Under the pieces are notes generated by a model. It was given only the letters and a program-made list of their open reading frames with translations, was not told the origin of the DNA and did not search any database. The position numbers were made by a program, and so were the translations under genes. From an uncultured Phycisphaerales bacterium (GTDB lineage: Bacteria > Planctomycetota > Phycisphaerae > Phycisphaerales > UBA1924), in NCBI GenBank assembly GCA_903929885.1, contig CAIYWI010000060.1:28824-92823 (forward strand): a DNA stretch of 64,000 nucleotides, in the 5' to 3' direction. Shown here piece by piece: positions 49,485-59,412 of the stretch. Every line of letters begins with the position of its first letter. Positions within the stretch are counted from its first letter, which is position 1.

Positions 49485-50672
49485 TCATGCCGCCTTGAGG
49501 GCTTCGGGAATCGGCGGCCTCAGGCAGCGAACCGCGGGGGGGAGGGTTCCGGCCACGCCCAAGGCCACCCCGCTCGCCAACGCCACCAGGATGACCTGCT
49601 GATCCACGACCAGTCCGAAGGCTCCCATCGAGAACCGTACGGCGACTCCGTCGAGCAGCCAGACGCCCGCGGCGCACGCCAGGAGGCTTCCCGCTGTGGT
49701 CGCAAGCGTCGATTCCTGCACCATCGACCAGAGGATGGCCGCCCGCCGGAAGCCCAGCGCCTGCAACGTTCCCAACTCGCGGATGCGAGAGGCGAAGGCG
49801 GCGTACATCGTGTTGAGGCCGCCCAACAGCCCCCCTGTGGCGATGAGGGCGGCGGTCAGCCATGCCACGAGCCGCACCGGACCGAAGAACCTGGCGAGTG
49901 CGCCGTAGTAATCCCGCTCGGGCATGGCCACGAGCTCGAGGTCGGGCCTGGTCTTGGTGAAGGCGTCGATGTCGGCGAACTCCGCGCCCTCGCCGGAGGC
50001 CTCGTCGTAGGGTTGGAGCGTCACGATCACGCAGGAAATCGTCTCCCTTCTGGATGCCGCGAGCAAGTCGGCGAGGGGGATCCACGTCTCGGCCTCGACG
50101 ATGGTGCCGGGGGAGGCGAACCTCCCCACGATCTCCCAGGATCGACCGTCGAACCGAACCCGGCCGCCCACGGCGAGCGCCGCGGAAGGCACGCCCAGCA
50201 CCGTGGCGCTCGCCGCGCCGATCATCACCTCGCCTTGGCCGGCGATCGGCCAACGGCCCTCGACGATCCGCACCTGCTCGTGCACGAGCGATGCCGCGGG
50301 CGTGACCCCTCGCATCATCACCTGCCGGGCCGCGCCCGTCGACTCGCATTCGACGGGCATCATGGCATGCACCTCGGGCGAGACGTAGGCCACGCCCGCG
50401 TCGGCGCGGATGCCGGGGACCGACGCCTCGAGGAGCGAGGGCGTCGAGGCGGGGATCTCGCTTCGTTCGACGCTCTCCTCGCTGCCGGCGCCCAGGATCA
50501 TGACGTTGTGCCGGCCGCCCGTGGTGGCCAGCGCGAGTTCCATGCCCCGCACGAAGCCCGCAGCGACGATGACCAGCAGCACGACGACGGAGGCGCCGCC
50601 GACCGACAGCGCGAGTCGGAGGGGCGACCTTCCGAGGTTGCGAACGGCGTAGTCGAAGGGGATCAATCGCAT
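49485..50672 (-). CDS. FtsX/MacB-like ABC transporter permease
   Basis: MRLIPFDYAVRNLGRSPLRLALSVGGASVVVLLVIVAAGFVRGME; C-terminal TMs with SRIRELGTLQALGFRRAAI. Confidence 0.9.
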   Translation of the reverse strand: MRLIPFDYAVRNLGRSPLRLALSVGGASVVVLLVIVAAGFVRGMELALATTGGRHNVMILGAGSEESVERSEIPASTPSLLEASVPGIRADAGVAYVSPEVHAMMPVECESTGAARQVMMRGVTPAASLVHEQVRIVEGRWPIAGQGEVMIGAASATVLGVPSAALAVGGRVRFDGRSWEIVGRFASPGTIVEAETWIPLADLLAASRRETISCVIVTLQPYDEASGEGAEFADIDAFTKTRPDLELVAMPERDYYGALARFFGPVRLVAWLTAALIATGGLLGGLNTMYAAFASRIRELGTLQALGFRRAAILWSMVQESTLATTAGSLLACAAGVWLLDGVAVRFSMGAFGLVVDQQVILVALASGVALGVAGTLPPAVRCLRPPIPEALKAA

Positions 50673-50715
50673 CGGGGGATCTCGCCGGGCGGTTTCGCGT
50701 GTGCGTTCTCGACGG

Positions 50716-51879
50716 TCAGACGGCCCTGAGGCACGAGGTGATCTCGCGTCGCGAGGCCTGCCATGCGGGAACCAGTCCCGCCACGACACCCGCGGCGCCC
50801 GCGAGGACGAACCCGGTCGCCGCGGCGGTCCAGCTCGGGTCGACGATGATGGAGAGTCCTTCCTGCGAGATGCTCAGGTTCGTCCAGCGGATGACGGCCG
50901 CCGCGCCGATCGCTCCGACCACGCCCCCCAGCATCGCGAGCACGAGCCCCTCGCCGAGAATCAACCTGCCGATGAGCGACGACCTGTAGCCAAGCGTCTG
51001 GAGCACCGCATGCTCCCGAACGCGGTCCTGCACGCCGAGCACCACGGCGTTGGAAACCAGCGCAAGCACCGCGACGAGGCATCCCCACCCCACCCATCGC
51101 GTGAAGCGGACGATCTCGACGATGTCCGCGCCCGCCTGCGCCACGAACGCCTTTTCGGGTCGCGTGGCCGTCGGGTCCTGATCCCGCTCGAACTCGCGGT
51201 CGATCGCCGCCGCGACCTCCTCGAGTCGCGAGGGATCGGAGACGCGGACCGTGAACTGGGTCACCACCCCGAGTCCGCCGCCCTTGGCGGACGCCTGCTG
51301 CAGGAAGTCGAGGTGCACGTACGCGACGTTGCGATCCTGCGGCTGGTCGCTCTCGATGATTCCCGCCACCGTCACGGTGATTCCCGAGGCGTCGAAGGAA
51401 TCCCCCACCTTGAAGCCCCGACGCCTCGCGAGCATCGAGCCCACGAGCGCAGCATCGGACCTCGCGGTCCAGCGGTCGATCGATCCGGCCGCGAGTCGCC
51501 ACGACGACGCCATGCCCGAGGGCCCCTCGAGCGCGTCCACCGGAAGCCCGCGGAAGGTCACCACGTCGAGCGCCGCACGACAGTTGTTCACGACGATGCG
51601 GAGCGGCACGACGGACGCGACGCCCGGCACCTTCGCGATGCGCGACCGATACGACTCCGGCAGGCGACTGGCCGCCGGACAGAAGCGGTTCTCCCGGTAG
51701 ACAACCAGGGTGGTGTCGGAGGCCGCTGCGCCGGTCGCTCGCGCAACGCCCTCCTGGAGCGACTGCACCGACACGAACAGGAACATGGCGATCGCCACGC
51801 CTCCCGCGGTCAGCAGGGCGCGAACGGGCCGCCTCGACAGATGCTTGACGACCAGCGGAAAGAACCGGGGAGCCACCAT
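50716..51879 (-). CDS. FtsX/MacB-like ABC transporter permease
   Basis: FFPLVVKHLSRRPVRALLTAGGVAIAMFLFVSVQSLQEG; DRVREHAVLQTLGYRSSLI; four TM. Confidence 0.9.
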   Translation of the reverse strand: MVAPRFFPLVVKHLSRRPVRALLTAGGVAIAMFLFVSVQSLQEGVARATGAAASDTTLVVYRENRFCPAASRLPESYRSRIAKVPGVASVVPLRIVVNNCRAALDVVTFRGLPVDALEGPSGMASSWRLAAGSIDRWTARSDAALVGSMLARRRGFKVGDSFDASGITVTVAGIIESDQPQDRNVAYVHLDFLQQASAKGGGLGVVTQFTVRVSDPSRLEEVAAAIDREFERDQDPTATRPEKAFVAQAGADIVEIVRFTRWVGWGCLVAVLALVSNAVVLGVQDRVREHAVLQTLGYRSSLIGRLILGEGLVLAMLGGVVGAIGAAAVIRWTNLSISQEGLSIIVDPSWTAAATGFVLAGAAGVVAGLVPAWQASRREITSCLRAV

Positions 51880-51881
51880 GA

Positions 51882-52601
51882 TCAACGTCCCTCCGCGTGG
51901 CGAGTCGCCTCGCCGACAAGCCGCCCCTTCTCGAGATGCAGCGTCCGTTTGGCGTGCGCGGCGCACCGCACGTCATGCGTCACCATCACGAGCGTCTTTC
52001 GAAGAGTGTCGCACAGGTCGACGAGCAGCCGCATGACCGCGCCGGCCGACGCCTCGTCGAGGTCGCCCGTGGGTTCGTCGGCCACGATGATGGACGGATC
52101 GGTCACGATCGCCCTCGCGATGGCCACGCGCTGCTCCTGCCCGCCGGAGAGTTGTCGCGGGAAGTGGTCGTGTCGATCGGCGATGCCGGCGAGGTGCAGC
52201 GCCGCTTCGACGCGCCGATGTCGCTCCGCCCTCGACACAGGCCTGAGCAGCAGAGGCAGTTCGACGTTCTCGTAGGCGGTCAGCACCGGCACGAGGTTGT
52301 ACAACTGGAAGACATACCCCACGTGCGCGTTGCGCCAATCGGCGAGCGCGGCTCGCGACAGCGTCGAAAGCTCCACGCCGCCGACCTTCAGACTGCCCGA
52401 GGTGGGTCGATCGATCCCGGCGATGAGGTTGAGCAGGGTCGTCTTGCCGCTGCCGGACGGTCCCATGAGCGCGAGGAAGTCCCCCGAGGGCACCTCGAGG
52501 TCGAGGGCCTGGAGCGGGGTGATCTCGCGGTCGCCCTTGGCGTAGGACTTGGTCACGCCGCGACACTCCACCATCGGTCCGTCGGTCGCCAGGCCGCTCA
52601 T
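51882..52601 (-). CDS. ABC transporter ATP-binding protein (LolD/MacB-type)
   Basis: GPSGSGKTTLLNLIAGID; LSGGQEQRVAIARAIVTDPSIIVADEPTGDLDEAS. Confidence 0.95.
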   Translation of the reverse strand: MSGLATDGPMVECRGVTKSYAKGDREITPLQALDLEVPSGDFLALMGPSGSGKTTLLNLIAGIDRPTSGSLKVGGVELSTLSRAALADWRNAHVGYVFQLYNLVPVLTAYENVELPLLLRPVSRAERHRRVEAALHLAGIADRHDHFPRQLSGGQEQRVAIARAIVTDPSIIVADEPTGDLDEASAGAVMRLLVDLCDTLRKTLVMVTHDVRCAAHAKRTLHLEKGRLVGEATRHAEGR

Positions 52602-54016
52602 GGCTCACCTCCGATCGCCGTCGTGGCGTCGCTGGTCTCGAGTCTCACGCCGTCGATCAACGACGGAGGAGGATCCAGCACCACTCGATCCGTCAGCGAG
52701 AGTCCGGTTCGCACGGTGACGAATCGCTCACGGGTCGACGGGCCGGCCTCGACGCGCCTTCGGGACGCTCTCGCGACGCCGGAGGCCACGTCCACGATCC
52801 AGGCGTGACGACTCCCATCAGTTCCTTCGACGATCGCGGCGACCGGCACGCACAGATTCATGCCGGGGTTCGCATCCGTCGACAAACGAGGGGATTCGTC
52901 GGAGCCCGTCGGATGCAATCTGACCCTGGCGAGCATCTCCGGCTTGAGCAGCGGCGACGGGTTGTCGACGGCGACCTTGCACTGAACGGTGTTGCGCTGG
53001 ATGTTGGCCTCGTGCACCAGTCGGGTCACCGTTCCCGTGAACGTCGTGTCGGGGAGCGCCTCGGTGACCACCTCGGCGCGAGTCCCGACAACGATCCTCG
53101 CCGCATCGGCAAGCGGCACGTCCACTCGCACCTGAAGGCGGTCCGGGTCGTACAGCCGAACCACGCCCCCGTGCAGGCCGCTCCCCTCGGTCACGGCGGC
53201 ATCCATGCTCAAACGGGTGCCCGGCGTGACGAGTCTCGCGAGCACGACGCCGGCCGTCGATGCCCTGATCGTCATGCGATCCAGACGAAGCCTGACCTCG
53301 GCGAGCATCGCCTCGGCGGTTCGGAGCGACGCCTGCGCCTCGAGCAACCCTGCATCCGCCTGTGCGGCGAGCAGGTCAGCCGCCCCGACCCTCGCGTGCA
53401 GGCCGGCCATCCGAAGTTCCAACCGCCGCACCTCGCCTGCGGCGACGCCTCCACCCTCGACGAGCGGTCGCTTGCGATCCAGTTCATCCTGCAGTTCGGC
53501 GATCGCCGACCGCTCCACGTCCGCCTGCATGCGAGCCGTTCGGGCCGCGGCAACCGCCGAAGCGACCGCCGCCTGACGCTCGGCCGCGAGGGCCTCGTGG
53601 GTCGCGACCGCCAAGCGTGCATCGTCGTCGACGAGCGTGGCCACCGCCTGCCCCGCCTGAACCCGGTCGCCCTCGAGCACGTGCACTTCCTGCACGACGC
53701 CGTCGGCGAGGGCGGGGACGGTGATCGCGAAGGGCGCGGGCTCGATCCAACCCGGGGCCTGCACCGGCGGGTGGTCCGGGCCTCCACCAGATCGATCAAC
53801 GCCGCCGTCGCGAGCTTCGGCGGGCACGGGGACCACCGACGCCACGCGGACCTTGACCCGGGGCTCCAGAAGGTCGCGAGCCGACTTGAACAGCAAGCCC
53901 CCGGCCATCGCGAAAACGACGAGGGGCAGCAGGACTCGGGACTTCCACCGCCGCGGCGGTCGGGGGACCGGCGACGCAGGGCGTGCAAGCACGCTCAGGT
54001 CGTGAGAGGGGCTCAT
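52598..54016 (-). CDS. HlyD/RND-type periplasmic adaptor (membrane fusion) protein
   Basis: N-terminal TM; VQEVHVLEGDRVQAGQAVATLVDDDARLAVA; long hairpin helix; STAGVVLARLVTPG; overlaps ATPase start by 4 bp. Confidence 0.9.
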   Translation of the reverse strand: MSPSHDLSVLARPASPVPRPPRRWKSRVLLPLVVFAMAGGLLFKSARDLLEPRVKVRVASVVPVPAEARDGGVDRSGGGPDHPPVQAPGWIEPAPFAITVPALADGVVQEVHVLEGDRVQAGQAVATLVDDDARLAVATHEALAAERQAAVASAVAAARTARMQADVERSAIAELQDELDRKRPLVEGGGVAAGEVRRLELRMAGLHARVGAADLLAAQADAGLLEAQASLRTAEAMLAEVRLRLDRMTIRASTAGVVLARLVTPGTRLSMDAAVTEGSGLHGGVVRLYDPDRLQVRVDVPLADAARIVVGTRAEVVTEALPDTTFTGTVTRLVHEANIQRNTVQCKVAVDNPSPLLKPEMLARVRLHPTGSDESPRLSTDANPGMNLCVPVAAIVEGTDGSRHAWIVDVASGVARASRRRVEAGPSTRERFVTVRTGLSLTDRVVLDPPPSLIDGVRLETSDATTAIGGEP

Positions 54017-54266
54017 GATCGGTCTCACTGCACATCGGCGGTGCGCTGCCTGCCGGCTGACCGGACTGCCTCGCACGCGACGGGGGTTCAGACATTGAGT
54101 CGGCCGCCCGCGAAGGGCGAGCACGCGGGATGTTGCCGATCCTGCTCGTGATCCGGGCGCTGAGGCGGGGGATCGACGGGTCCGGCATCGCGAATGATCC
54201 ATGCGGGTCGGAAAGCGCCGTCTTCCGCGACGCGGACGCCTCCGACTTCGATATCGCCCCTTGCTG

Positions 54267-54740
54267 CTACAGGTTCATTCGAACAGATCGCATCCCGGCC
54301 AGATGCATTCCGCCCGAGCGCCATGGAGGCGGCCCGGCGGCGATCCTCTCGCGGGCGACACAGGCCAACGCGCCCACGACGGGCAGCATCGCCACGGGGG
54401 TGTCGAAACCCGCCGAGGGGTGGCGTCCGGCGGAGGAGTTCCACGCTGACGGCAACGGCTCGTCGCCGGGCGACGGGAGCGTGATGCAGCAGGAACACTC
54501 GCCTTCAAGCCCCACGAAGGCCGGGGAAGGGCGGTCGCCGGCGTCGGAACCATCGTCATCGCCACAGCGATCGCCGCAGGCCGGCGAACCTCCGCAACAG
54601 GTTGCGTCGTCGATGTCGGCCGTGCAGCATCCCGGCGAGAGGCCGCCGCCGATGCACAGGGATCTCGAGCCGCACAACGCGGGGGCCAACTGCGTGAGCA
54701 GCAGCATCAAGAGGCAGGCGATGTGACGAAGGCTGCACAT
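54267..54740 (-). CDS. Cysteine-rich secreted protein
   Basis: Signal-like MCSLRHIACLLMLLLTQLAPALC followed by CIGGGLSPGCCTADIDDATCCGGSPACGDRC and ECSCC. Confidence 0.6.
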   Translation of the reverse strand: MCSLRHIACLLMLLLTQLAPALCGSRSLCIGGGLSPGCCTADIDDATCCGGSPACGDRCGDDDGSDAGDRPSPAFVGLEGECSCCITLPSPGDEPLPSAWNSSAGRHPSAGFDTPVAMLPVVGALACVARERIAAGPPPWRSGGMHLAGMRSVRMNL

Positions 54741-54861
54741 GATCAGGCAGGAACATGCATCGAGCCGACATCCCCTCCCACTGAAGTTCCTGAGCAGAGT
54801 ACGTCCCGCCCGGGCTCGGGGATGCCCGAATCACCGGCGGAAGGATTGCCGCCGGCGCCGA

Positions 54862-56004
54862 TCAGTGCACCTCGGCGTGGACGATGACCTTGCCAGACTC
54901 GCCGGGCTCGAAGAAGTGGGCCCGGCGAGGGTCCACCACCAGCGATGCCACGTCGCCGGACCGGACGGAGGCGTCCGCGGCGATTCTCGCCACCACGTGC
55001 GGATGGGCGGGAGTCGAGCAATAGACGTCCATGGCGTCGCCGAGCGGCTCCACCACCCGGACGGGGAAGGACCACGCTGCACCATTCGAATCGCCCCCCA
55101 AGGCCGGCCGGAGGGCTTGGGGGCGGATGCCCATGACCACGCGTCGACCCGCATGGCCCCTGAGCGCGTCGCCGTGGGCACCCGCGGGGATGGCGACCGA
55201 ATACGGGTGGCCTGAGGGGTCCTTGGATCCCTCGATGAAGCGGAGCTGCCCGTCCTGGTCGGAAAGAACGCCTTCGATGAAGTTCATGGGCGGCGTCCCG
55301 ACAAAGCCCGCCACGAATCGGTTGCGGGGCTTTCGGTAGACCTCCAGCGGCGTGCCGTCCTGCTGGATGTCGCCCTTGTTCATGACCACGATCCGGTCTC
55401 CGAGGGTCATGGCCTCCTCTTGGTCGTGGGTGACGTAAATCGTGGTGGTCTTGAGGCGGAGATGCAGCGCCTTGAGTTCGGCTCGCGTGGTGACACGGAG
55501 CTTGGCGTCGAGGTTGCTCAGCGGCTCGTCGAAGAGAAAGGCCTTGGGCTCGCGAACGATCGCCCTGCCCACCGCCACGCGCTGGCGCTGACCGCCCGAA
55601 AGGGCCTTGGGCTTTCGGTCGAGGAGTTCCTCGATCCCAAGGATCTTCGCCGCCGCCTGCACCTTCTGATCGATCTGATCCTTGGGCATGCCGCGGAGCT
55701 TGAGGGCGAAGGCCATGTTCTTGTACACCGACATGTGCGGGTACAAGGCGTAGTTCTGGAAGACCATGGCGATGTCGCGGTCCTTGGGATGGACGTCGTT
55801 GACGACTCTGCCGCCGATGCTGATCGTGCCGCCGGAGACATCCTCGAGGCCGGCGACCATCCGCAGGGTCGTGGACTTGCCGCAGCCCGAAGGCCCCACG
55901 AGCACGACGAACTCGCCGTCGCGGATGTCGAGGGAGAGATCCTTGACGGCTTCGAAACCGCTGGGATAGACCTTGCGAACACGAGAGAGGGTGACCTGTG
56001 CCAT
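54862..56004 (-). CDS. Sugar-type ABC transporter ATP-binding protein (UgpC/MsmX/MalK family)
   Basis: [92 protein letters not shown]-terminal TOBE. Confidence 0.96.
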   Translation of the reverse strand: MAQVTLSRVRKVYPSGFEAVKDLSLDIRDGEFVVLVGPSGCGKSTTLRMVAGLEDVSGGTISIGGRVVNDVHPKDRDIAMVFQNYALYPHMSVYKNMAFALKLRGMPKDQIDQKVQAAAKILGIEELLDRKPKALSGGQRQRVAVGRAIVREPKAFLFDEPLSNLDAKLRVTTRAELKALHLRLKTTTIYVTHDQEEAMTLGDRIVVMNKGDIQQDGTPLEVYRKPRNRFVAGFVGTPPMNFIEGVLSDQDGQLRFIEGSKDPSGHPYSVAIPAGAHGDALRGHAGRRVVMGIRPQALRPALGGDSNGAAWSFPVRVVEPLGDAMDVYCSTPAHPHVVARIAADASVRSGDVASLVVDPRRAHFFEPGESGKVIVHAEVH

Positions 56005-56114
56005 AGTCTGGGCGTAGGTTACACCCATCGGAAGTCTCCCGCCATCGGGCGTCGAGATCCGCCTCGGGCGTTCTGTCCGGCGTGGCGACGTCCTCCAAGC
56101 ACCGTCCGATCACC

Positions 56115-56160
56115 GCGGGTTGCCGGGGCGCCGCCGAGCGTCGCGGCCGCGACAACCCGC
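56115..56160. other. Inverted repeat enclosing a 14-bp palindrome
   Basis: gcgggttg (56115-56122) / caacccgc (56153-56160); gtcgcggccgcgac palindrome at 56140-56153. Confidence 0.4.
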
Positions 56161-56278
56161 ACGTCCGTCACGACGCTCGCTCGGCGCGGCGTCGAATGTC
56201 GGCTCGGCGTCAGATTCCGCCGGCAAACTCCGATGCACCCCCGTCGCCACGGCGACCGTGCAAGGAGGCACATGCGTT

Positions 56279-56494
56279 ATGGGTCCCTCTGAGAAGTCGT
56301 TCAATCAAGTCAAGAACATCCTGGGCAAGCTGGATCGGTCGATCGACCAGATCCGCACCAAGCGGACCACGCCGCCGGCCCCGATGCACCCTTCGGCCGA
56401 GGCCACCCGCCCGGCCCAGGCAGTGCAGGCCCAGACGCCACGTCCGACGTCGGCCTTCGGCCGCGCGACGCCGATCCCGCCCACCAACGGTTGA
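56279..56494 (+). CDS. Small protein, 71 aa: amphipathic N-terminal helix and Pro/Ala-rich tail
   Basis: MGPSEKSFNQVKNILGKLDRSIDQIRTKRTTPPAPMHPSAEATRPAQ...; aaggagg upstream of ATG. Confidence 0.6.
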   Translation: MGPSEKSFNQVKNILGKLDRSIDQIRTKRTTPPAPMHPSAEATRPAQAVQAQTPRPTSAFGRATPIPPTNG

Positions 56495-56578
56495 GCGGGC
56501 CCGGATGCGGGCGAAGCGATCTCGCCTCCGATCGGCGGCGAGCAGTCAGGAGGCCGCGACGGACCGCCGCGATCGGCC

Positions 56579-58096
56579 TCAGAGGCCGTAGACGGCCTGG
56601 GCCCTCGACTCGAGGTGCCTCATGAGGGGGTCCGCCGAGAGATCGGCTCCGGTGACCATGCGACACAACTCCGCCGCGCGATAACGCCGCCCGTGCCGGT
56701 GGATCTTGGTGTTGAGCCACTTCTTGAGTTGGTCGAACTTGCCCTTGGCGATCTGCTTCTGCAGATCGGGGATGTCGGCGTTGATCTTCTCCCAAAATTG
56801 GGCGGCATAGAGGTTGCCCAGGGTGTAGGTCGGGAAGTAGCCCACCAACCCGAAGGACCAGTGCACATCCTGAAGGCAGCCGCGGCGATCGTCGGGCACC
56901 TTGACACCCAGATACTCCTTGTACCTGCGGTTCCACTCCGCGGGGACGTCCTTGACCTTCATCGTGCCGTTGAGCAGGGCTCGCTCGATCTCGAAGCGGA
57001 CCATCACGTGCAGGTTGTACGTGGCCTCGTCGGCCTCGACGCGAATGAGACTGGGCTTGGCGGTGTTGACCGCCATGAACATCTCCTTGGCGTCGAACTT
57101 GCCCAACTCCTTGCCCAAGTGCTTGCGGGCATGGGGCATCGCCCACTTCCAGAAGGCCTTGCTGCGGCCGACGAAGTTCTCCCACATTCGGCTCTGGCTC
57201 TCGTGGATGCCCAGCGAGATGTCACCCGCGAGCGGCTGGCCGAAGCGCTCGGCCTTGGGCAACCCCTGCTCGTAGAGGCCATGCCCCATCTCGTGCATGG
57301 TGCCGTAGAGGGCGTCGGTGAATCGCTCGTCGCGATACCGGGTGGTGAGTCGGGTGTCGCCGGGGCCGATGCCGGAGCAGAAGGGGTGCGTCGTGACATC
57401 GAGCCGACCTGCGGCGAGGTCGAAGCCGCACTTCTCGAGGATGAACTGTCCGAAGGCATGCTGCCTTGATGCGTCGACCTTCACCTTCAGCGGCTTTTCG
57501 CTGGGGGCCTTGCCGTCGTCGGCCACTCGCCCGAGCAACTCGCTGAGTCTCGCTCGCAGGGGCGTGAACGTCGCCTCGATCATCGCCGAGGTGGCGCCGG
57601 GCTCGTATTCGTCGAGCAACGCGTCGTACAACTCGCCCTTGACCCCGTAGCACTCGGCCTTGCGGCGCGACAGGGCGAACATGCGTTCGAGCCACGGCGC
57701 GAACATGGCGAAATCGTCCTTCTCCCTCGCCTTCTTCCACACCTCCTGCGACTGGCTCGAGACCTTGGCGATCTCGGCGACGAGTTCGGAGGGGATCTTG
57801 GTGACCTTGTCATAATCGTGCCGCATCTCGCGCACGTCGGCCGCGGTCTCGCTCCCGGGCTTCATCAGGGCGTCGTCCGCCTCGCACGCGGCGATGAGCT
57901 CGCCCACCCGCGGGCTCGTGCGTCGCTCGTGCACGATCGCGGCGAGCAAGGACGATTGCTCGGCCCTGCCCGCGCCGCCGGAGGCAGGCATATACGTCTC
58001 CTGGTCCCACCCCAGGAGGGCGGCTGCGGAGGCGAGGTGGGCGGCCTCGCGAAGAAGGCCACAAAGTTCGACGTAGGCGGCGGACTGGGCGGGCAT
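56579..58096 (-). CDS. Carboxypeptidase M32 (Taq family)
   Basis: AAALLGWDQETYMPASGGAGRAEQ; HEMGHGLYEQG; LGIHESQSRMWENFVGRS. Confidence 0.95.
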   Translation of the reverse strand: MPAQSAAYVELCGLLREAAHLASAAALLGWDQETYMPASGGAGRAEQSSLLAAIVHERRTSPRVGELIAACEADDALMKPGSETAADVREMRHDYDKVTKIPSELVAEIAKVSSQSQEVWKKAREKDDFAMFAPWLERMFALSRRKAECYGVKGELYDALLDEYEPGATSAMIEATFTPLRARLSELLGRVADDGKAPSEKPLKVKVDASRQHAFGQFILEKCGFDLAAGRLDVTTHPFCSGIGPGDTRLTTRYRDERFTDALYGTMHEMGHGLYEQGLPKAERFGQPLAGDISLGIHESQSRMWENFVGRSKAFWKWAMPHARKHLGKELGKFDAKEMFMAVNTAKPSLIRVEADEATYNLHVMVRFEIERALLNGTMKVKDVPAEWNRRYKEYLGVKVPDDRRGCLQDVHWSFGLVGYFPTYTLGNLYAAQFWEKINADIPDLQKQIAKGKFDQLKKWLNTKIHRHGRRYRAAELCRMVTGADLSADPLMRHLESRAQAVYGL

Positions 58097-58137
58097 CGAT
58101 CGTTCTCCGGATGGGCGACGGGTGGTCGCAGGGGCGT

Positions 58138-59376
58138 TCACTTGGCGTTCGCGAGGGCGTTGAGGGCGTAGGCCGTGATGAGCACGGGATTGTCCTCCAT
58201 CCAACGGTCGTCCACCGATCGGAACGACCCATCAGACTGCTGGAGGGTGAGCAGCTTGCCGCAGAGGTCGGTCCGCCACTGACGGATCGACCTTCCTCCG
58301 AGGGGATCGACCACCTCGATGGTCGACGAACCGTTGGCGGCCAACGCGCGGGCGAACACGAGGTAGTAGTAATACAGGCCGTCGGTGCCGACACCGGGAT
58401 TCTCGTCGAGCGTGTAGTGACGTCCGAGCCACTCCAAGGCGGCGGCGACTCTCGGATCGTCCCTCGAAAGGCCGGCGTAGAGGTAGCTCTTGAACCCCGC
58501 GTAACTCATCGAACCGTACGACCGGAGGCGACTGGCAACCGTTCCGTCGCTGAGCGTCTCGCTCATCTCGCCGGCGAAACTCTGGCCGCTCCCGATCTTG
58601 TCCTTGTTCTCGCTGGTCGCGTAGATGAAGCCGCCTTGGCGACTGCCCCTCGCGTAGGCCATGTCGTTGACGGACGTCTCGCCGGAGCGTTCCAACATCT
58701 GAACCCGCTGGAGAAAGGCCACCGCCCGCTGCATGGCCGGGTCGTCGGCCTTGACGCCCGAGGCATGCATCGCCTCGACGAAGAACGACGTATTGGACAA
58801 GTCGGGCCGACCGTGCTTGCCGTAGCCGATGCCGCCGTAGAAGGGGTGGTCCTTGCCGACGGCCTTGGCGGCATCGCCGCCGATCACCGTGCCGGTCGCG
58901 TCCTCGCCGTTCTGGATGCCGCGCAGAAAGACCACGGCCTTGCGTCTCGCCTCCTCGACGCCGGGCAGGCCGGGGACGGTGGCAAGCGCGGTCAGGCAGA
59001 TGGCGGTGTTGTAGCTCGGGAGGATGCCCTCATAGATGCCTCCGTCGGCCTGCTGCTTCGACAGGATGAACTTCACCGCTGCCTGCACGGACGGATCGCT
59101 CGCGTCGACGACGCCGCTGCCGATCATGCCCGAGAGCGCCAAGCCCGTGATGGCGGGAAAGACGGGGGCCTTGTCGGAGATGCACCATCCGCCGCTGGCG
59201 ACATCCTGGGCGGACTTGAGATAGGCCACGGCCTGTGCCATCGCCCGATGGCACGAGGTGGAGTCGACGACCGCGGGAGCAGCTCCGACAGCCGGCGGAT
59301 CGGCCGCGACGGCGTCGACCGGAGGAATCGCCAAACCGGCCAGAACCACGACGCGTCCCAGGAATGCGAATCGCAT
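58138..59376 (-). CDS. Secreted alpha/alpha-toroid protein (prenyltransferase/squalene oxidase repeats)
   Basis: Signal peptide; AVAYLKSAQDVASGGWCISD, AVKFILSKQQADGGIYEG, LLTLQQSDGSF repeats; no DxDD motif. Confidence 0.85.
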   Translation of the reverse strand: MRFAFLGRVVVLAGLAIPPVDAVAADPPAVGAAPAVVDSTSCHRAMAQAVAYLKSAQDVASGGWCISDKAPVFPAITGLALSGMIGSGVVDASDPSVQAAVKFILSKQQADGGIYEGILPSYNTAICLTALATVPGLPGVEEARRKAVVFLRGIQNGEDATGTVIGGDAAKAVGKDHPFYGGIGYGKHGRPDLSNTSFFVEAMHASGVKADDPAMQRAVAFLQRVQMLERSGETSVNDMAYARGSRQGGFIYATSENKDKIGSGQSFAGEMSETLSDGTVASRLRSYGSMSYAGFKSYLYAGLSRDDPRVAAALEWLGRHYTLDENPGVGTDGLYYYYLVFARALAANGSSTIEVVDPLGGRSIRQWRTDLCGKLLTLQQSDGSFRSVDDRWMEDNPVLITAYALNALANAK

Positions 59377-59412
59377 GATGCAGGGTAGCCGCCGGCCGAG
59401 GGCCTCCGACTC

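Noticed and set aside
47964-50729. 921-aa plus-strand ORF over the exporter genes
   Set aside because: Antisense artefact; the minus frames encode clear FtsX permease, OB-like and (at its start) the plus-strand dehydratase proteins.
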